From positions 1 to 33,698 of the forward strand of contig CAIQQO010000421.1 in the NCBI GenBank assembly GCA_903873965.1: a DNA stretch of 33,698 bases, given 5' to 3'. Positions within the stretch are counted from its first letter, which is position 1; every line of letters begins with the position of its first letter. The DNA comes from an uncultured bacterium. GTDB taxonomy: Bacteria > Chloroflexota > Anaerolineae > J036 > Brachytrichaceae. A program made the position numbers and the translations under genes. Shown piece by piece: positions 1 to 7,702 of the stretch. The notes under the pieces are model-generated. The model was given only the letters and a program-made list of their open reading frames with translations. It did no database searches and was not told the DNA's origin.

Positions 1-1
1 C

Positions 2-124
2 GCGTATGTGTATGGCAACGCCATCACCTATCGTGATATTACCGTGGGCAACAACGGCGCAACCTGTCTCACGGGTTTTGACCTGTGCTCAGGCCGTGGC
101 AGTTGGACAGGTGCTACGCCGTAA
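2..124 (+). CDS. C-terminal end of a probable sedolisin-type (S53) serine peptidase, partial
   Basis: The window opens inside a reading frame that ends with TAA at 122-124. About 40 residues are visible. They include YRDITVGNNGATC followed by GFDLCSGRGSWTG. This resembles the C-terminal calcium-binding end of S53 peptidases (sedolisin/kumamolisin), where an Asp-Ile/Val-Thr-x-Gly-x-Asn-Gly loop is followed by G-[FY]-D-x-x-x-G-x-G. The catalytic Ser-Glu-Asp residues would lie upstream, outside the window, so activity cannot be judged. The family call rests on this short motif only. Confidence 0.55.
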   Translation, partial: AYVYGNAITYRDITVGNNGATCLTGFDLCSGRGSWTGATP

Positions 125-179
125 GAGAAACGCAGGCATCGTCCGCCAATCCGCAGTCGCCCTGTGAGGTGCAGCAATA

Positions 180-212
180 AAAAACCCGCCCTGATTTGGT
201 GGGTTTTTTGCT
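180..212 (+). terminator. Rho-independent terminator after the partial peptidase gene
   Basis: The arms AAAACCCGCC and GGTGGGTTTT pair over ten positions (one G-U) around a short loop, and the right arm ends in a run of T. It lies about 55 bases after the TAA at 122-124, so it closes the upstream gene and insulates the gene starting at 305. Confidence 0.85.
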
Positions 213-304
213 ATAGAATCGCCCGAACATGCGGAGTGGCTTACAACACAGTGTGGAAGTGCTCCGCCAGCGCACGCGCATAGTTCGTTTCAGCGAGGTT
301 CATC

Positions 305-1402
305 ATGAAAGCGTATCGATGGTGTTCAATCGGGCTTGCCACGTTGATCGCGTTTTTTGCCAGTGTCGTGATCGTATATGCCTTTGCGGAAGAACCGCTC
401 GGGTTCCGCGATCCGGCGACAGGGATTGTCTATGAAGGCGTCATCAGCACGATTCACGATGACCTTACCTATGCTCTGGCGATAGCCGCCGGGTTCTCGG
501 TGACGGATAGCAGAAAGCTGCAGATTTACAACCAGCTTGTCGATTCTGAACATATCTCCGGCACTGCATACACAAACTGCGGCGGTTCGTTTAACACCGC
601 GCCGACTGCTGCTTCTGTATGTGGGGCGGGTCCATGGCCAAATGTTGTCTGGCCGCAGTACAGTAGCATGTACGATACCAATACATGCGCGACATCACGT
701 TTCGGCGTATACTCGCCGTTCTTTCACTTTCCACACCGTCTGGGCCCGCTTGGCCAGCGCGACATAGGCGCGTTGCATGACTGGGCATGGGGCATTACTC
801 AAACCTTGCGCGGCTATGAAGCTTATGCATGGGGGAAAGCCGGCGAGCTAACCGTCTTTTCGGCGTCGTGTCGCTATACGCGTACCACTGAGATCGTGAC
901 CAGTATTACTGATACAGGCATACCTCCGGGGACACTACAGGCATTTGCCACCTATCTGCACTCATTGGCCGATTCGTATTCGCACCAGGATTGCATCGCG
1001 GCTATGGATGCGCTAGGCATGCCCTGGCCGACGCACACAACCCTTACCCTGACCGAGTGCCTATACCATCCCAACACCATGACTGCCACTGACGTGCATG
1101 GTCGTGAATTCTTCACCTATACCGACTCTGCGCGCACGGATGCAGCCATTGGCGCTGTCTATGCCGAACTGGTATCGCGCAGCTTGCGTTACGAGGGTCA
1201 GTATTACCCGGTCTCACTTGGTGTCACACTGACCCAGTTAACAGGCACGCCCACACTCAGCCAGGCACTCTCAAACTTTGTGCATACGTGGGACTACAAC
1301 CATCCCAGTGATCGCCGTGCGTATGCCGACGCCATTGCCGCTGCTGCACTCGCCCAACGCATGCCCATTCGCCGCGCCTACATGCCCGTCTTGCTCAGGT
1401 GA
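305..1402 (+). CDS. Secreted protein with His/Asp motifs, resembling DUF6765 / zinc-dependent phospholipase C-like proteins
   Basis: 365 residues. Residues 1-28 form a signal peptide or N-terminal anchor (hydrophobic stretch ending VYAFAEE). GAGG lies 6 bases before the ATG and supports this start. Two histidine-rich motifs stand out: HDDLTYALAIAAGF at 51-64 and HSLADSYSHQDC at 219-230. In DUF6765 proteins, an N-terminal HxxxTYxLAxxAGF motif and a later H-x3-D-x3-H motif occur in the same order; that fold resembles zinc-dependent phospholipase C/S1 nuclease helices with a metal cluster. I infer a metal-binding secreted hydrolase-like protein; the substrate is unknown. There are several Cys residues, fitting a disulfide-bonded exported protein. 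Its last 25 bases overlap, tail to tail, the end of the minus-strand aldolase gene. Confidence 0.6.
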   Translation: MKAYRWCSIGLATLIAFFASVVIVYAFAEEPLGFRDPATGIVYEGVISTIHDDLTYALAIAAGFSVTDSRKLQIYNQLVDSEHISGTAYTNCGGSFNTAPTAASVCGAGPWPNVVWPQYSSMYDTNTCATSRFGVYSPFFHFPHRLGPLGQRDIGALHDWAWGITQTLRGYEAYAWGKAGELTVFSASCRYTRTTEIVTSITDTGIPPGTLQAFATYLHSLADSYSHQDCIAAMDALGMPWPTHTTLTLTECLYHPNTMTATDVHGREFFTYTDSARTDAAIGAVYAELVSRSLRYEGQYYPVSLGVTLTQLTGTPTLSQALSNFVHTWDYNHPSDRRAYADAIAAAALAQRMPIRRAYMPVLLR

Positions 1403-2307
1403 GAATCGATCGTGAAATACGGTTGCAAATCCGCCAGAATCGCATCGAGTTCGATGCGGTCGTCATCATCGAGCGATTGCGCGCCAGGTGAGCGCATGCG
1501 GGGTGTCTGAAACACGCCGCGCCGCACCAGCACTTCTTTACTCACCGGCAGACCGAGCAACATGAGCTGGTTGATCAATGGCAGGATCAGGTTGAATATC
1601 TTGCGCGCCTGCGCCTGATCTCCTGCCTGCCACGCATTCCACAATTGCACATAGACATCGATGATTTCGGCGGCCGGCATGAACCCGCTTGCGCCGCGGC
1701 GCAACTCGGACAGCATCCAGCGTCCAAAGGCGCCGCCAAAAATGCCGTCGCATGGTGATTGTGTCGTTGCGCGCATGACGGCGCTGACGTTGTGCGCGCT
1801 TGCGCCGGCTTCCTCTTTGATGTAGCGCACCTGCGGTACCTCGCGCATCAACCGCACCAGGAAATCGGGTGACACGCCGGGCGCGGCGTTCTGCACCACA
1901 AGCGGCAAGGAACACTCGCGCGCAATACACCGGAAGTAGTCGAGAATCTCGTCGCCCGATGCCTGACTGATGTAGGGCGGCAAAGCCATCACCGCCTGCG
2001 CGTTGACAGTGGCAGCGTGGCGCGCGTGTTCGACCGCGATAGCAGCGCTTGGCGCAGATACTGTGGCGATAAACGGGATGCGCCCGTACGACTCAGCCGC
2101 GACGACTTCCACCAGTTCCCGGCGTTCGCGATCGGACAGAAACTGTACTTCGCTGCCCAGCGCCGGAAAGACGATGCCGTGCGCGCCGGCCCTGACACAA
2201 AAATCGACTTCGCGGCGCAGGCTGGGGACGTCCGGTTGCCCCGATGCATCCAGCGGTGTTTGCAGCACAGGGAATATGCCACGCAAGCGTTGACCATGTT
2301 CAGTCAT
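1378..2307 (-). CDS. DapA/N-acetylneuraminate lyase superfamily aldolase (class I, substrate unknown)
   Basis: 309 residues, the usual length for this (beta/alpha)8 family, whose members form a Schiff base between a Lys and a keto acid such as pyruvate. The Lys is visible in RYIKEEAG (Lys164). Other family landmarks are shifted. The GTTGE loop of true dihydrodipicolinate synthase is ALGSEVQFL here (residues 49-57). The strand that normally carries the catalytic Tyr reads LVVQNAAPG (137-144) and has no Tyr. So this is unlikely to be DapA itself and may be a sugar-acid aldolase or dehydratase-type paralogue. The start is supported by GGAGG 5 bases before the ATG. The gene is divergent from the SDR at 2421. 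Confidence 0.8.
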   Translation of the reverse strand: MTEHGQRLRGIFPVLQTPLDASGQPDVPSLRREVDFCVRAGAHGIVFPALGSEVQFLSDRERRELVEVVAAESYGRIPFIATVSAPSAAIAVEHARHAATVNAQAVMALPPYISQASGDEILDYFRCIARECSLPLVVQNAAPGVSPDFLVRLMREVPQVRYIKEEAGASAHNVSAVMRATTQSPCDGIFGGAFGRWMLSELRRGASGFMPAAEIIDVYVQLWNAWQAGDQAQARKIFNLILPLINQLMLLGLPVSKEVLVRRGVFQTPRMRSPGAQSLDDDDRIELDAILADLQPYFTIDSHLSKTGM

Positions 2308-2369
2308 TTATTCCTCCGTAAACCACGCCGTTATAAGCGTGTGCCGGCATTGTAGTCGCAGGAGCAGAA

Positions 2370-2397
2370 TTGTACGAAACGTGGTTTGTGATACATT
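2370..2397 (+). promoter_or_regulatory. Sigma-70-type promoter candidate for the SDR gene
   Basis: TTGTAC (2370-2375) and TACATT (2392-2397) are separated by 16 bases and lie about 24 bases before the ATG at 2421, in the intergenic space between two divergent genes. Seen by eye only. Confidence 0.45.
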
Positions 2398-2420
2398 AAC
2401 GATGTCAAAGGAGCACATAC

Positions 2421-3323
2421 ATGTCAGACAGTCAGAGATACGTCGTTGTCACAGGTGGCAGTCAAGGTATAGGACTGGCAACAGTACAAAAACTCGCCAG
2501 GTACGCACAGCGCACTGCACCAGGGTACAACATCGTGATTGCGTCGCGCAATCAGCAAGTGAGCGCGCAGGCTGTCGCAAAAATAAAGGCCGACACACCG
2601 GACGCGCAGATAGAGGCAATGCCACTCGACCTTAGTTCTTTTGCATCAGTGCGCCAGTTTGCCGCCGCGTATAAGGCCAAGGGTTATCCGCTGCATGTGT
2701 TGATCAACAACGCCGGCGGCATGATTTACGGCAAACAGGCGCGCTTCTCGTCAGATGGTTTCGAACTGACTCTGCAAACCAATCATCTTGGGCACTTTTT
2801 ACTCACCAACCTGCTGCTCGATCTTCTTAAAGAATCTACCCCGGCGCACATCGTGAACGTGTCATCGCAGACACACATTCCGGGTTTTGGCGGCGGCCCA
2901 CCTCCGCACTTTGACATTGATAACCTTCAGGCCGAGAAGTACTATGACGCGAGGGTGTTCTACAAGACCGTCAAGCTCATCACAATGTGGTTTTCCTATG
3001 AGATGCAGCGGCGTTGTACGAGTAGCGGCGTCACATCCAACGCCATGTGCCCTGGCTTTGTGCCGCAATCGATTGGCGAGCGGCGCACCAGCCCGTTGTC
3101 GCGATTCCTGTATCTGCAGGTGCTCCCGCGCATGCCGTTTGCGCGCTCGCTCGATCAAGCCGCAACCTCACTCGTCTACGCGGCCACCGACCCAGCCATG
3201 GAAGGCGTGGGCGGCAAGTTCATCGTGGATTGTAAAGAGAAACGGTCGAGTGACGAATCGTATGATGAACAGAAGGCGAGTAAGTTGTGGGATTTAAGCT
3301 GGCAATGGTGCGGCCTGCATTAG
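2421..3323 (+). CDS. Short-chain dehydrogenase/reductase, retinol dehydrogenase / protochlorophyllide reductase-like
   Basis: 300 residues. The cofactor motif TGGSQGIG is at 11-18, NNAG at 96-99, the active-site serine in NVSSQ (about 148) and YKTVK with Tyr181 and Lys185, so the SDR catalytic set is complete. The NTGF-like stretch LTLQTNHLGHFLLTNLLL is typical of the retinol dehydrogenase/protochlorophyllide reductase-like branch, which reduces bulky hydrophobic carbonyls with NAD(P)H. The C-terminal tail after about 250 (VDCKEKRSSDESYDE) is also seen in that branch. AAGGAG precedes the ATG by 7 bases. It is followed after 18 bases by a Gfo/Idh/MocA gene, so the two are probably co-transcribed. 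The substrate is not predictable. Confidence 0.85.
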   Translation: MSDSQRYVVVTGGSQGIGLATVQKLARYAQRTAPGYNIVIASRNQQVSAQAVAKIKADTPDAQIEAMPLDLSSFASVRQFAAAYKAKGYPLHVLINNAGGMIYGKQARFSSDGFELTLQTNHLGHFLLTNLLLDLLKESTPAHIVNVSSQTHIPGFGGGPPPHFDIDNLQAEKYYDARVFYKTVKLITMWFSYEMQRRCTSSGVTSNAMCPGFVPQSIGERRTSPLSRFLYLQVLPRMPFARSLDQAATSLVYAATDPAMEGVGGKFIVDCKEKRSSDESYDEQKASKLWDLSWQWCGLH

Positions 3324-3341
3324 TTTAGTAGGAGTGATCAA

Positions 3342-4403
3342 ATGACCATCAAAGTAGGTGTGCTGGGTTTTGCACACGGGCACGTGAATGCCTATTGCAA
3401 TCAGTGGCGCGATAATCCCGCGCTCGATATTTCCGTTGTAGCCGGATGGGATCATGACGCTGCGCGTCTCGAACAGAATTCGCGCAACTATGGTTTTCAA
3501 CCGTATGCTGATTCCGCTGCGTTGCTGGCGGATTCAACCATCGCTGCCGTGATTGTCTCCGCGGAGACGTCGCGCCATGCCGACCTGGTTGAACAGGCTG
3601 CGGCAGCCGGCAAAGCCATTGTGCTGCAGAAGCCGATGGCACTCACCATGGATCAGGCTGACCGCATTGTGACGGCTGTGAACGCGCATGGCGTGCCCTT
3701 CACTATGGCGTGGCAGATGCGTGTCGATCCACAGAATATGGAGATCAAGCAACTGATGCAAAGCGGCAAACTGGGCAAGCTGTTTATGGTGCGTCGCCGT
3801 CATGCCTTGAATACACATGAGTGGGGCAACTTCAATACCTTGTGGCATGCTAAACCTGAGTTGAATCGCGATATATGGGCTGATGATGCGGCGCATGCGA
3901 TCGATTTCATTCACTTTTTGCTGGGCGTACCCGAGACCGTGACCGCAGAGATTGATTCGTTACTCGATCCGAAAGTGCCGAATGACAATGGCATCGCCGT
4001 GTTCCGCTATCCTGGCGGCCCACTGGCTGAAGTGGTGTGTTCGTTTACCTGTCCTGCGGCAGAAAACACCGTGGAGGTGATTGCCGAGAAGGGCAGCATT
4101 ATTCAGAACTACGGCGATGTGCCCAGCGCCAACGTGCCGCGACCCGCTGACGCGCGCGGACAGAAGTGGTACATCTCGGCCGAGAAGCAGTGGACCTATA
4201 GTGAAATTGCCTCACCGCCCAACCACGGCCCTCGCATTGCGGGACTGGCAGCGCCACTCTCGGAATTTCTGCATGGCAGGCGCGCGCCTATTGCCACAGC
4301 TGAAGAAGGACGCATCTCACTGCGTATGACGCTGGCATGTTACATTTCTAACAGCGCAGGTCGGCGCGTGCGTATTGATGACCCTGCGGTTCAGCAGGTG
4401 TAA
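3342..4403 (+). CDS. Gfo/Idh/MocA-family NAD(P)-dependent oxidoreductase
   Basis: 353 residues, normal for the family. The N-terminal Rossmann strand is IKVGVLGFAHGH (3-14), a variant of the usual GxGxxG loop. The family EKP signature is QKP here (96-98, LQKPMALT), which keeps the Lys that contacts cofactor and substrate. The C-terminal alpha/beta domain contains WADDAAHAIDF, where the His-x2-Asp (HAID) matches the catalytic region of sugar and inositol dehydrogenases. It probably oxidises a sugar, sugar acid or cyclitol in the cytoplasm. TAGGAG lies about 7 bases before the ATG. It appears to be second in an operon with the SDR. It is convergent with the 4508 gene. Confidence 0.85.
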   Translation: MTIKVGVLGFAHGHVNAYCNQWRDNPALDISVVAGWDHDAARLEQNSRNYGFQPYADSAALLADSTIAAVIVSAETSRHADLVEQAAAAGKAIVLQKPMALTMDQADRIVTAVNAHGVPFTMAWQMRVDPQNMEIKQLMQSGKLGKLFMVRRRHALNTHEWGNFNTLWHAKPELNRDIWADDAAHAIDFIHFLLGVPETVTAEIDSLLDPKVPNDNGIAVFRYPGGPLAEVVCSFTCPAAENTVEVIAEKGSIIQNYGDVPSANVPRPADARGQKWYISAEKQWTYSEIASPPNHGPRIAGLAAPLSEFLHGRRAPIATAEEGRISLRMTLACYISNSAGRRVRIDDPAVQQV

Positions 4404-4450
4404 CCGCTTCCGAAGAGCAGGTCGGTAGCGTTCAGGCAAAAAGAAAACAT

Positions 4451-4481
4451 AAAACCGGCTAACTGATGAACAGTTAGCCGG
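4451..4481 (-). terminator. Terminator for the minus-strand secreted protein gene
   Basis: A perfect 10-bp stem, CCGGCTAACT and AGTTAGCCGG, closes a 7-base loop. Read on the minus strand it is followed by TTTTATGTTTTC, so it works in that direction; on the plus strand it is preceded by an A run and may act weakly both ways between convergent genes. Confidence 0.8.
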
Positions 4482-4507
4482 TTGATGTGAGTACGATCGA
4501 TACTGGT

Positions 4508-5125
4508 CTAGCGATTGCCGCGCATACCGCCGCCCATCTGGCTGCGCATGCCGCCGCGTCCGGAACCCATCTGACCGGCGCCGCTTCCTTGCGCTGCAGT
4601 TCCCATGTTGTCGCACACGCCATCGCCATCGCCGTCCACGAAACTCGCACCGGGCGTACCCGTACCATTACCGCGCGGGCTCCACTTCTCATTGAGTTGT
4701 GAGGTGATGTTGGTTTTCATGATGGCCAGATTAGCGTCGGCCTGCGCCTGGGTAAGTCGTCCCGATGTGACCATCGTCTTCATCCAGTCTGAGCGTGTCG
4801 CGACGAAAGCATTCACGATAACGTCGAGCGACACACCTTTGTCCTTGGCCACGTCTGCAACTGTTTTGCCGCCGTTCAGTGCAGCAACCAGGTCAGTCTG
4901 CGTCATATCGAGCGACTTGGCAGCCGTTGCAACCATGGAGTTAGTCTGCCCACCCATCATGCCGGCGCCCTGCATTCCAGCACCCTGCGACATCATCCCG
5001 CGACCATTCGAAGGCGTTTGCGTTGGGGTTGGCGACTGTGCAAGTGCGCTGCTGGTGAAAATGATGCCGCTGGTGATGGCTGCTGTTGCGATTAATCCAC
5101 TAAGTTTGAACCATTTGTTATTCAT
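4508..5125 (-). CDS. Secreted Met/Gly-rich protein with helical repeats and an Asp-rich calcium-type loop
   Basis: 205 residues from the ATG at 5125; a longer reading frame exists to 5251, but the signal peptide (NNKWFKLSGLIATAAITSG... ending SALAQS) begins here and AGGGA lies about 10 bases upstream. After cleavage come a Pro/Thr stretch, a Met/Gly-rich segment (GRGMMSQGAGMQGAGMMGG) and a helical part. The helical part has two units of the kind LDMTQTDLVAALNGGKTVADVAKDKG and RLTQAQADANLAIM, which resembles DUF2680-like exported proteins. Then DGDGDGVCDN matches a thrombospondin type-3/EF-hand-like calcium loop, and the tail is again Gly/Met/Gln-rich. Methionine-rich exported segments can bind copper or silver, which is an inference here. 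It sits downstream of the DUF5667 and sigma genes on the same strand and could belong to their regulon. Confidence 0.75.
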   Translation of the reverse strand: MNNKWFKLSGLIATAAITSGIIFTSSALAQSPTPTQTPSNGRGMMSQGAGMQGAGMMGGQTNSMVATAAKSLDMTQTDLVAALNGGKTVADVAKDKGVSLDVIVNAFVATRSDWMKTMVTSGRLTQAQADANLAIMKTNITSQLNEKWSPRGNGTGTPGASFVDGDGDGVCDNMGTAAQGSGAGQMGSGRGGMRSQMGGGMRGNR

Positions 5126-5256
5126 GATTTTGTCCCTATATCCTTCCCTTGTGTAACTTTTGTTTCTCTTTCGGTCTTGCTCCGATCTGATGTGCATGGT
5201 TATAGCGAGAGATTGTGGAGAAGTCATGGAGATACTGCCCACATGGGACAAAATGG

Positions 5257-6348
5257 TTATTTGTGCCCGCCATTACCGGCTCCAGGGGTGGCGGCTGGGG
5301 CAGGAGTGACCTGCTTGGGTTTGGGTACTGCTGTTGACTGCTGGCCTGCGCCTGAACCTGCCGTCGCTGCTGGTGTTGCCTGTGGCGATTGTATTGACGG
5401 GGGCGTGCGCACGGGCGTCATTGACGAAGGCTGTGTGGCGCGGGGAGGCACGGGGCTTGCTACGACAGCAACGGGCGTTGCGGTTGACTTCTGATTCTGT
5501 TGATTTTGGTATGGCGTTGCGCTCAGATTGAGCGTTGTTGGATTGTGGTCAACGAACGGCGTGGCCGTCTCCCAAACGTCTGTGATGGCAGGTGTGCCAG
5601 TGGGTGATGCTGTCGGCGTGTTTTCTGCCATGGGTGGAGAACCCGCGCCTTGTGCCTTGTGCTCATTGTCATCGTGGCGAGTATCCAGTTGCGTTTCCGT
5701 GCGCACGACAATTTGTAGCGCTTCCATGAAGCTGGCGCGCTTTTGCATTGGTGCCTCACCGTTAGTTAGGTCAAGTGACAGGCGCGATCGGGCAATCATC
5801 TCGCGAACCTGCATCATGGCATGCTCTTTCTGATCGGGTTGGACTTTGGCAACGTCATCCAATACCCGCGCCATTTGTGCTTCTAACCGCTGCAAAGACG
5901 CCTGCGTCTGTTGTTCAGACAGTGAAATGTACTCAAACTCTCGAACACGCTCTTCTGCAATGGTCAGATCGAGCTGCATCCGTTGCGCCGGATCGAATGT
6001 CATGCCAAGTTGTGCACTCTCCAGGGCGAGCTTCAGCCCGTATAAAGGCGAATCGGGCAAACTGGCACGTGCGGTGTTCGCAATGCCGAATGTGATGAGG
6101 GTGGCGAGGATGACCACCATCATCGCCCGCACAGCTATCATCATGGGTCTTGCCGGCGATAGTAATCTTTGGATCACCTTGCGAACAGTGGGCTGCTGTT
6201 GAGTCGCGCGGTGATATTGGGCCGCTTTGGTCATGAATGCCCTGCGGCGCACTAACATGGCGTTTCGGTCGATGGCGGGAGGTGGAGATAATGATTCAAG
6301 TCGTGCTTGTATCTCAAGCATTTCGGCGATCGGGTCATGGTTTGTCAT
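5257..6348 (-). CDS. DUF5667-domain membrane protein, probable anti-sigma factor of the adjacent ECF sigma
   Basis: 363 residues. The first 65 residues are cytoplasmic in character (AEMLEIQARLESL). One membrane helix lies at about 70-91 (MIAVRAMMVVILATLITFGIA). Immediately after it comes ASLPDSPLYGLKLALESAQL, the hallmark of DUF5667, followed by helical, charged repeats to about 215. The last 130 residues are rich in Pro, Thr, Ser and Gln and look like an extended extracellular or periplasmic tail. The start ATG overlaps the stop of the sigma gene by ATGA, so the two are translationally coupled. That coupling, plus one helix with a small cytoplasmic part, is the classic layout of an ECF sigma factor and its membrane anti-sigma. 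The anti-sigma role is inference; no HxxxCxxC zinc motif is seen. Confidence 0.8.
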   Translation of the reverse strand: MTNHDPIAEMLEIQARLESLSPPPAIDRNAMLVRRRAFMTKAAQYHRATQQQPTVRKVIQRLLSPARPMMIAVRAMMVVILATLITFGIANTARASLPDSPLYGLKLALESAQLGMTFDPAQRMQLDLTIAEERVREFEYISLSEQQTQASLQRLEAQMARVLDDVAKVQPDQKEHAMMQVREMIARSRLSLDLTNGEAPMQKRASFMEALQIVVRTETQLDTRHDDNEHKAQGAGSPPMAENTPTASPTGTPAITDVWETATPFVDHNPTTLNLSATPYQNQQNQKSTATPVAVVASPVPPRATQPSSMTPVRTPPSIQSPQATPAATAGSGAGQQSTAVPKPKQVTPAPAATPGAGNGGHK

Positions 6349-6986
6349 AGTTGGTCTCCAGCGCTTTGGTCGCGGATGTTGTCGCGCCTGGGCTTGGATA
6401 GCGCATGGCGTAAGGCGCCTAGGGCGCGATGCTGTAGTGATTTGATGGCGCCTGATGGCTTGTGAATCAGGTTGCTAATCTCGTCGTTGGAATAGCCTTC
6501 CATATACTTTAAAATGACTACGTTCTGTTGATCATCCGTCAACTGCCGCATCGCGAATCGGATGCGTTCCTGCTCAAGGTGTGATTCTGCCAACGTCTCG
6601 GTGTTCTCGGCGCTGTCAGCAGCAATATCCGGCTCCAACGATATGATTCCGTTGGCGGGGCGCTTTCGAATAGTATCAATTGCCAGATTATGCGCTACCC
6701 GAAATAGCCAGTGCGCCAGATCATCTGGTCCACTGCCTTTGTAAAGCGCCTCCAGAAGTCGATGCAGTGTTTCAGAGGCGATATCCTGAGCGGTTTCCGG
6801 GCAATCCACGAAGCGGTATGCATAGCGATACAGCCGCTCAAAATAGGCGTCGTATACCTGACCCAGTGCATCAGGATCGAGCGCGCGCGCCTGTTCAGAC
6901 AGTTTCGAATCTGTGTTCACGTCTGTCTCACTTGTAAGTGCCTTTGCCCAGTAAGAAGGCTGGTGGCGGATTGGTATTGATATCAT
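6345..6986 (-). CDS. ECF-type RNA polymerase sigma factor
   Basis: About 213 residues if translation starts at the ATG at 6986. The reading frame is open up to 7079, but a conserved promoter at 6998-7030 lies inside that extension, so the upstream ATGs at 7079 and 7019 are unlikely. Sigma region 2 is visible in YDAYFERLYRYAYRF ... ETAQDIASETLHRLLEAL and WLFRVAHNLAIDTIR. Region 4 is LTDDQQNVVILKYMEGYSNDEISNLI followed by the recognition helix with SGAIKSLQHRALGALR. The pair of domains with a short acidic linker is typical of ECF factors. GGA about 8 bases before the ATG is the only ribosome site and the leader would be very short. Directly coupled to the DUF5667 gene. It likely senses an envelope signal through that partner. 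Confidence 0.9.
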   Translation of the reverse strand: MISIPIRHQPSYWAKALTSETDVNTDSKLSEQARALDPDALGQVYDAYFERLYRYAYRFVDCPETAQDIASETLHRLLEALYKGSGPDDLAHWLFRVAHNLAIDTIRKRPANGIISLEPDIAADSAENTETLAESHLEQERIRFAMRQLTDDQQNVVILKYMEGYSNDEISNLIHKPSGAIKSLQHRALGALRHALSKPRRDNIRDQSAGDQL

Positions 6987-6997
6987 GCTGTCCACGT

Positions 6998-7030
6998 TAT
7001 TAAGACGCGCCAACAGCATGTTGGATACGG
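6998..7030 (-). promoter_or_regulatory. ECF-sigma promoter, copy 1, in front of the sigma gene itself
   Basis: On the minus strand CCGTATC (7030-7024) is followed after exactly 16 bases by CGTCTTAATA (7007-6998). The same two blocks with the same spacing occur in front of the small secreted gene at 7481. CGTC is the typical -10 core of ECF sigma promoters and 16 bases is a usual ECF spacer. It predicts a transcript beginning about ten bases before the ATG at 6986 and autoregulation of the sigma factor. Confidence 0.75.
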
Positions 7031-7162
7031 GTTGATGAATTGCTATGACACCATGTTTCACAGCAACGCAACGGCGCATTGTATTAGTGTCATCTCACCT
7101 TGTGGAGAACTCATGGAGAACTGTGAGGAGATTCGGGTTACAATCCGGATAGGAAAAACGGT

Positions 7163-7188
7163 GCTGCCTGGCTCATAAGCCAGGCAGC
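7163..7188 (-). terminator. Terminator of the small secreted protein gene
   Basis: A perfect 11-bp stem (GCTGCCTGGCT with AGCCAGGCAGC) closes a 4-base loop. On the minus strand it is followed by ACCGTTTTTCC. It sits 57 bases after the stop of the 7245-7481 gene and separates that gene from the sigma operon. Confidence 0.8.
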
Positions 7189-7244
7189 GCTGAAATCGTC
7201 GGCGAATTATTACGGCTCTGTACGCCTGTGAGAGTGTCTGCCGT

Positions 7245-7481
7245 TCATGCGCATGTGTGAAGGTGGATGCGATCCTTTAGCTGGATGAGATCCTTGTCTT
7301 GATCGATGATCTGAGTGCAATCCTTATCGCCATCCTTATCGCCATTCTCTCCGGCCCACTGAGACTTGGTTTGGGTTTGGGTGCCATTTCCAGACGCCTG
7401 TGCCACTGAAGTGAAAGCGACTCCGCCCATTATGACTGCCACACTGATTGCTGTCGCGATTTTGATAAAGTTTGTTTTCAT
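7245..7481 (-). CDS. Small secreted Asp/Lys-rich protein under the ECF-type promoter
   Basis: 78 residues. The first 29 form a signal peptide (NFIKIATAISVAVIMGGVAF ending SVAQAS). The mature part is about 49 residues, very hydrophilic, with GENGDKDGDKDCTQ and DQDKDLIQLKDR, and ends HLHTCA. Two Cys residues could form one disulfide; the Asp pairs and the terminal His-x-His-x-Cys could bind metal. I recognise no family. AGGAG lies 8 bases before the ATG. A promoter matching that of the sigma gene lies about 80 bases upstream, and a perfect terminator follows, so it is a single-gene transcript with strong regulation, which argues it is real. Confidence 0.75.
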   Translation of the reverse strand: MKTNFIKIATAISVAVIMGGVAFTSVAQASGNGTQTQTKSQWAGENGDKDGDKDCTQIIDQDKDLIQLKDRIHLHTCA

Positions 7482-7563
7482 GTCAATTGCTCCTGGACTT
7501 GTCTTGATTTAGTAAATGATTCTGTAACTTGTTGTGACTGATATTGCCTTTTCGTCGACTTAC

Positions 7564-7596
7564 TATTAAGACGGGCATGGGCGATCAAAGATACGG
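7564..7596 (-). promoter_or_regulatory. ECF-sigma promoter, copy 2, in front of the small secreted protein gene
   Basis: On the minus strand CCGTATC (7596-7590) is followed after exactly 16 bases by CGTCTTAATA (7573-7564). All 17 defined bases and the spacing match copy 1 at 6998-7030, whereas the spacer sequences differ, as expected for a bipartite sigma site and not for a duplicated segment. The leader to the ATG at 7481 would be about 80 bases. Confidence 0.75.
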
Positions 7597-7702
7597 CATG
7601 ACGTGAAATCGGTTTAGCAGTTACGGATCATCAAATACACCCTCCATCAGTCCTCCACAGGTTCATCATATAAAGAAACCAACAACGACGGAGGTCGCTG
7701 AA

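Noticed and set aside
229..435. 68-codon plus-strand frame before the secreted HD-rich protein
   Set aside because: It overlaps the start of the 305 gene in another frame, has no ribosome site and no recognisable composition.
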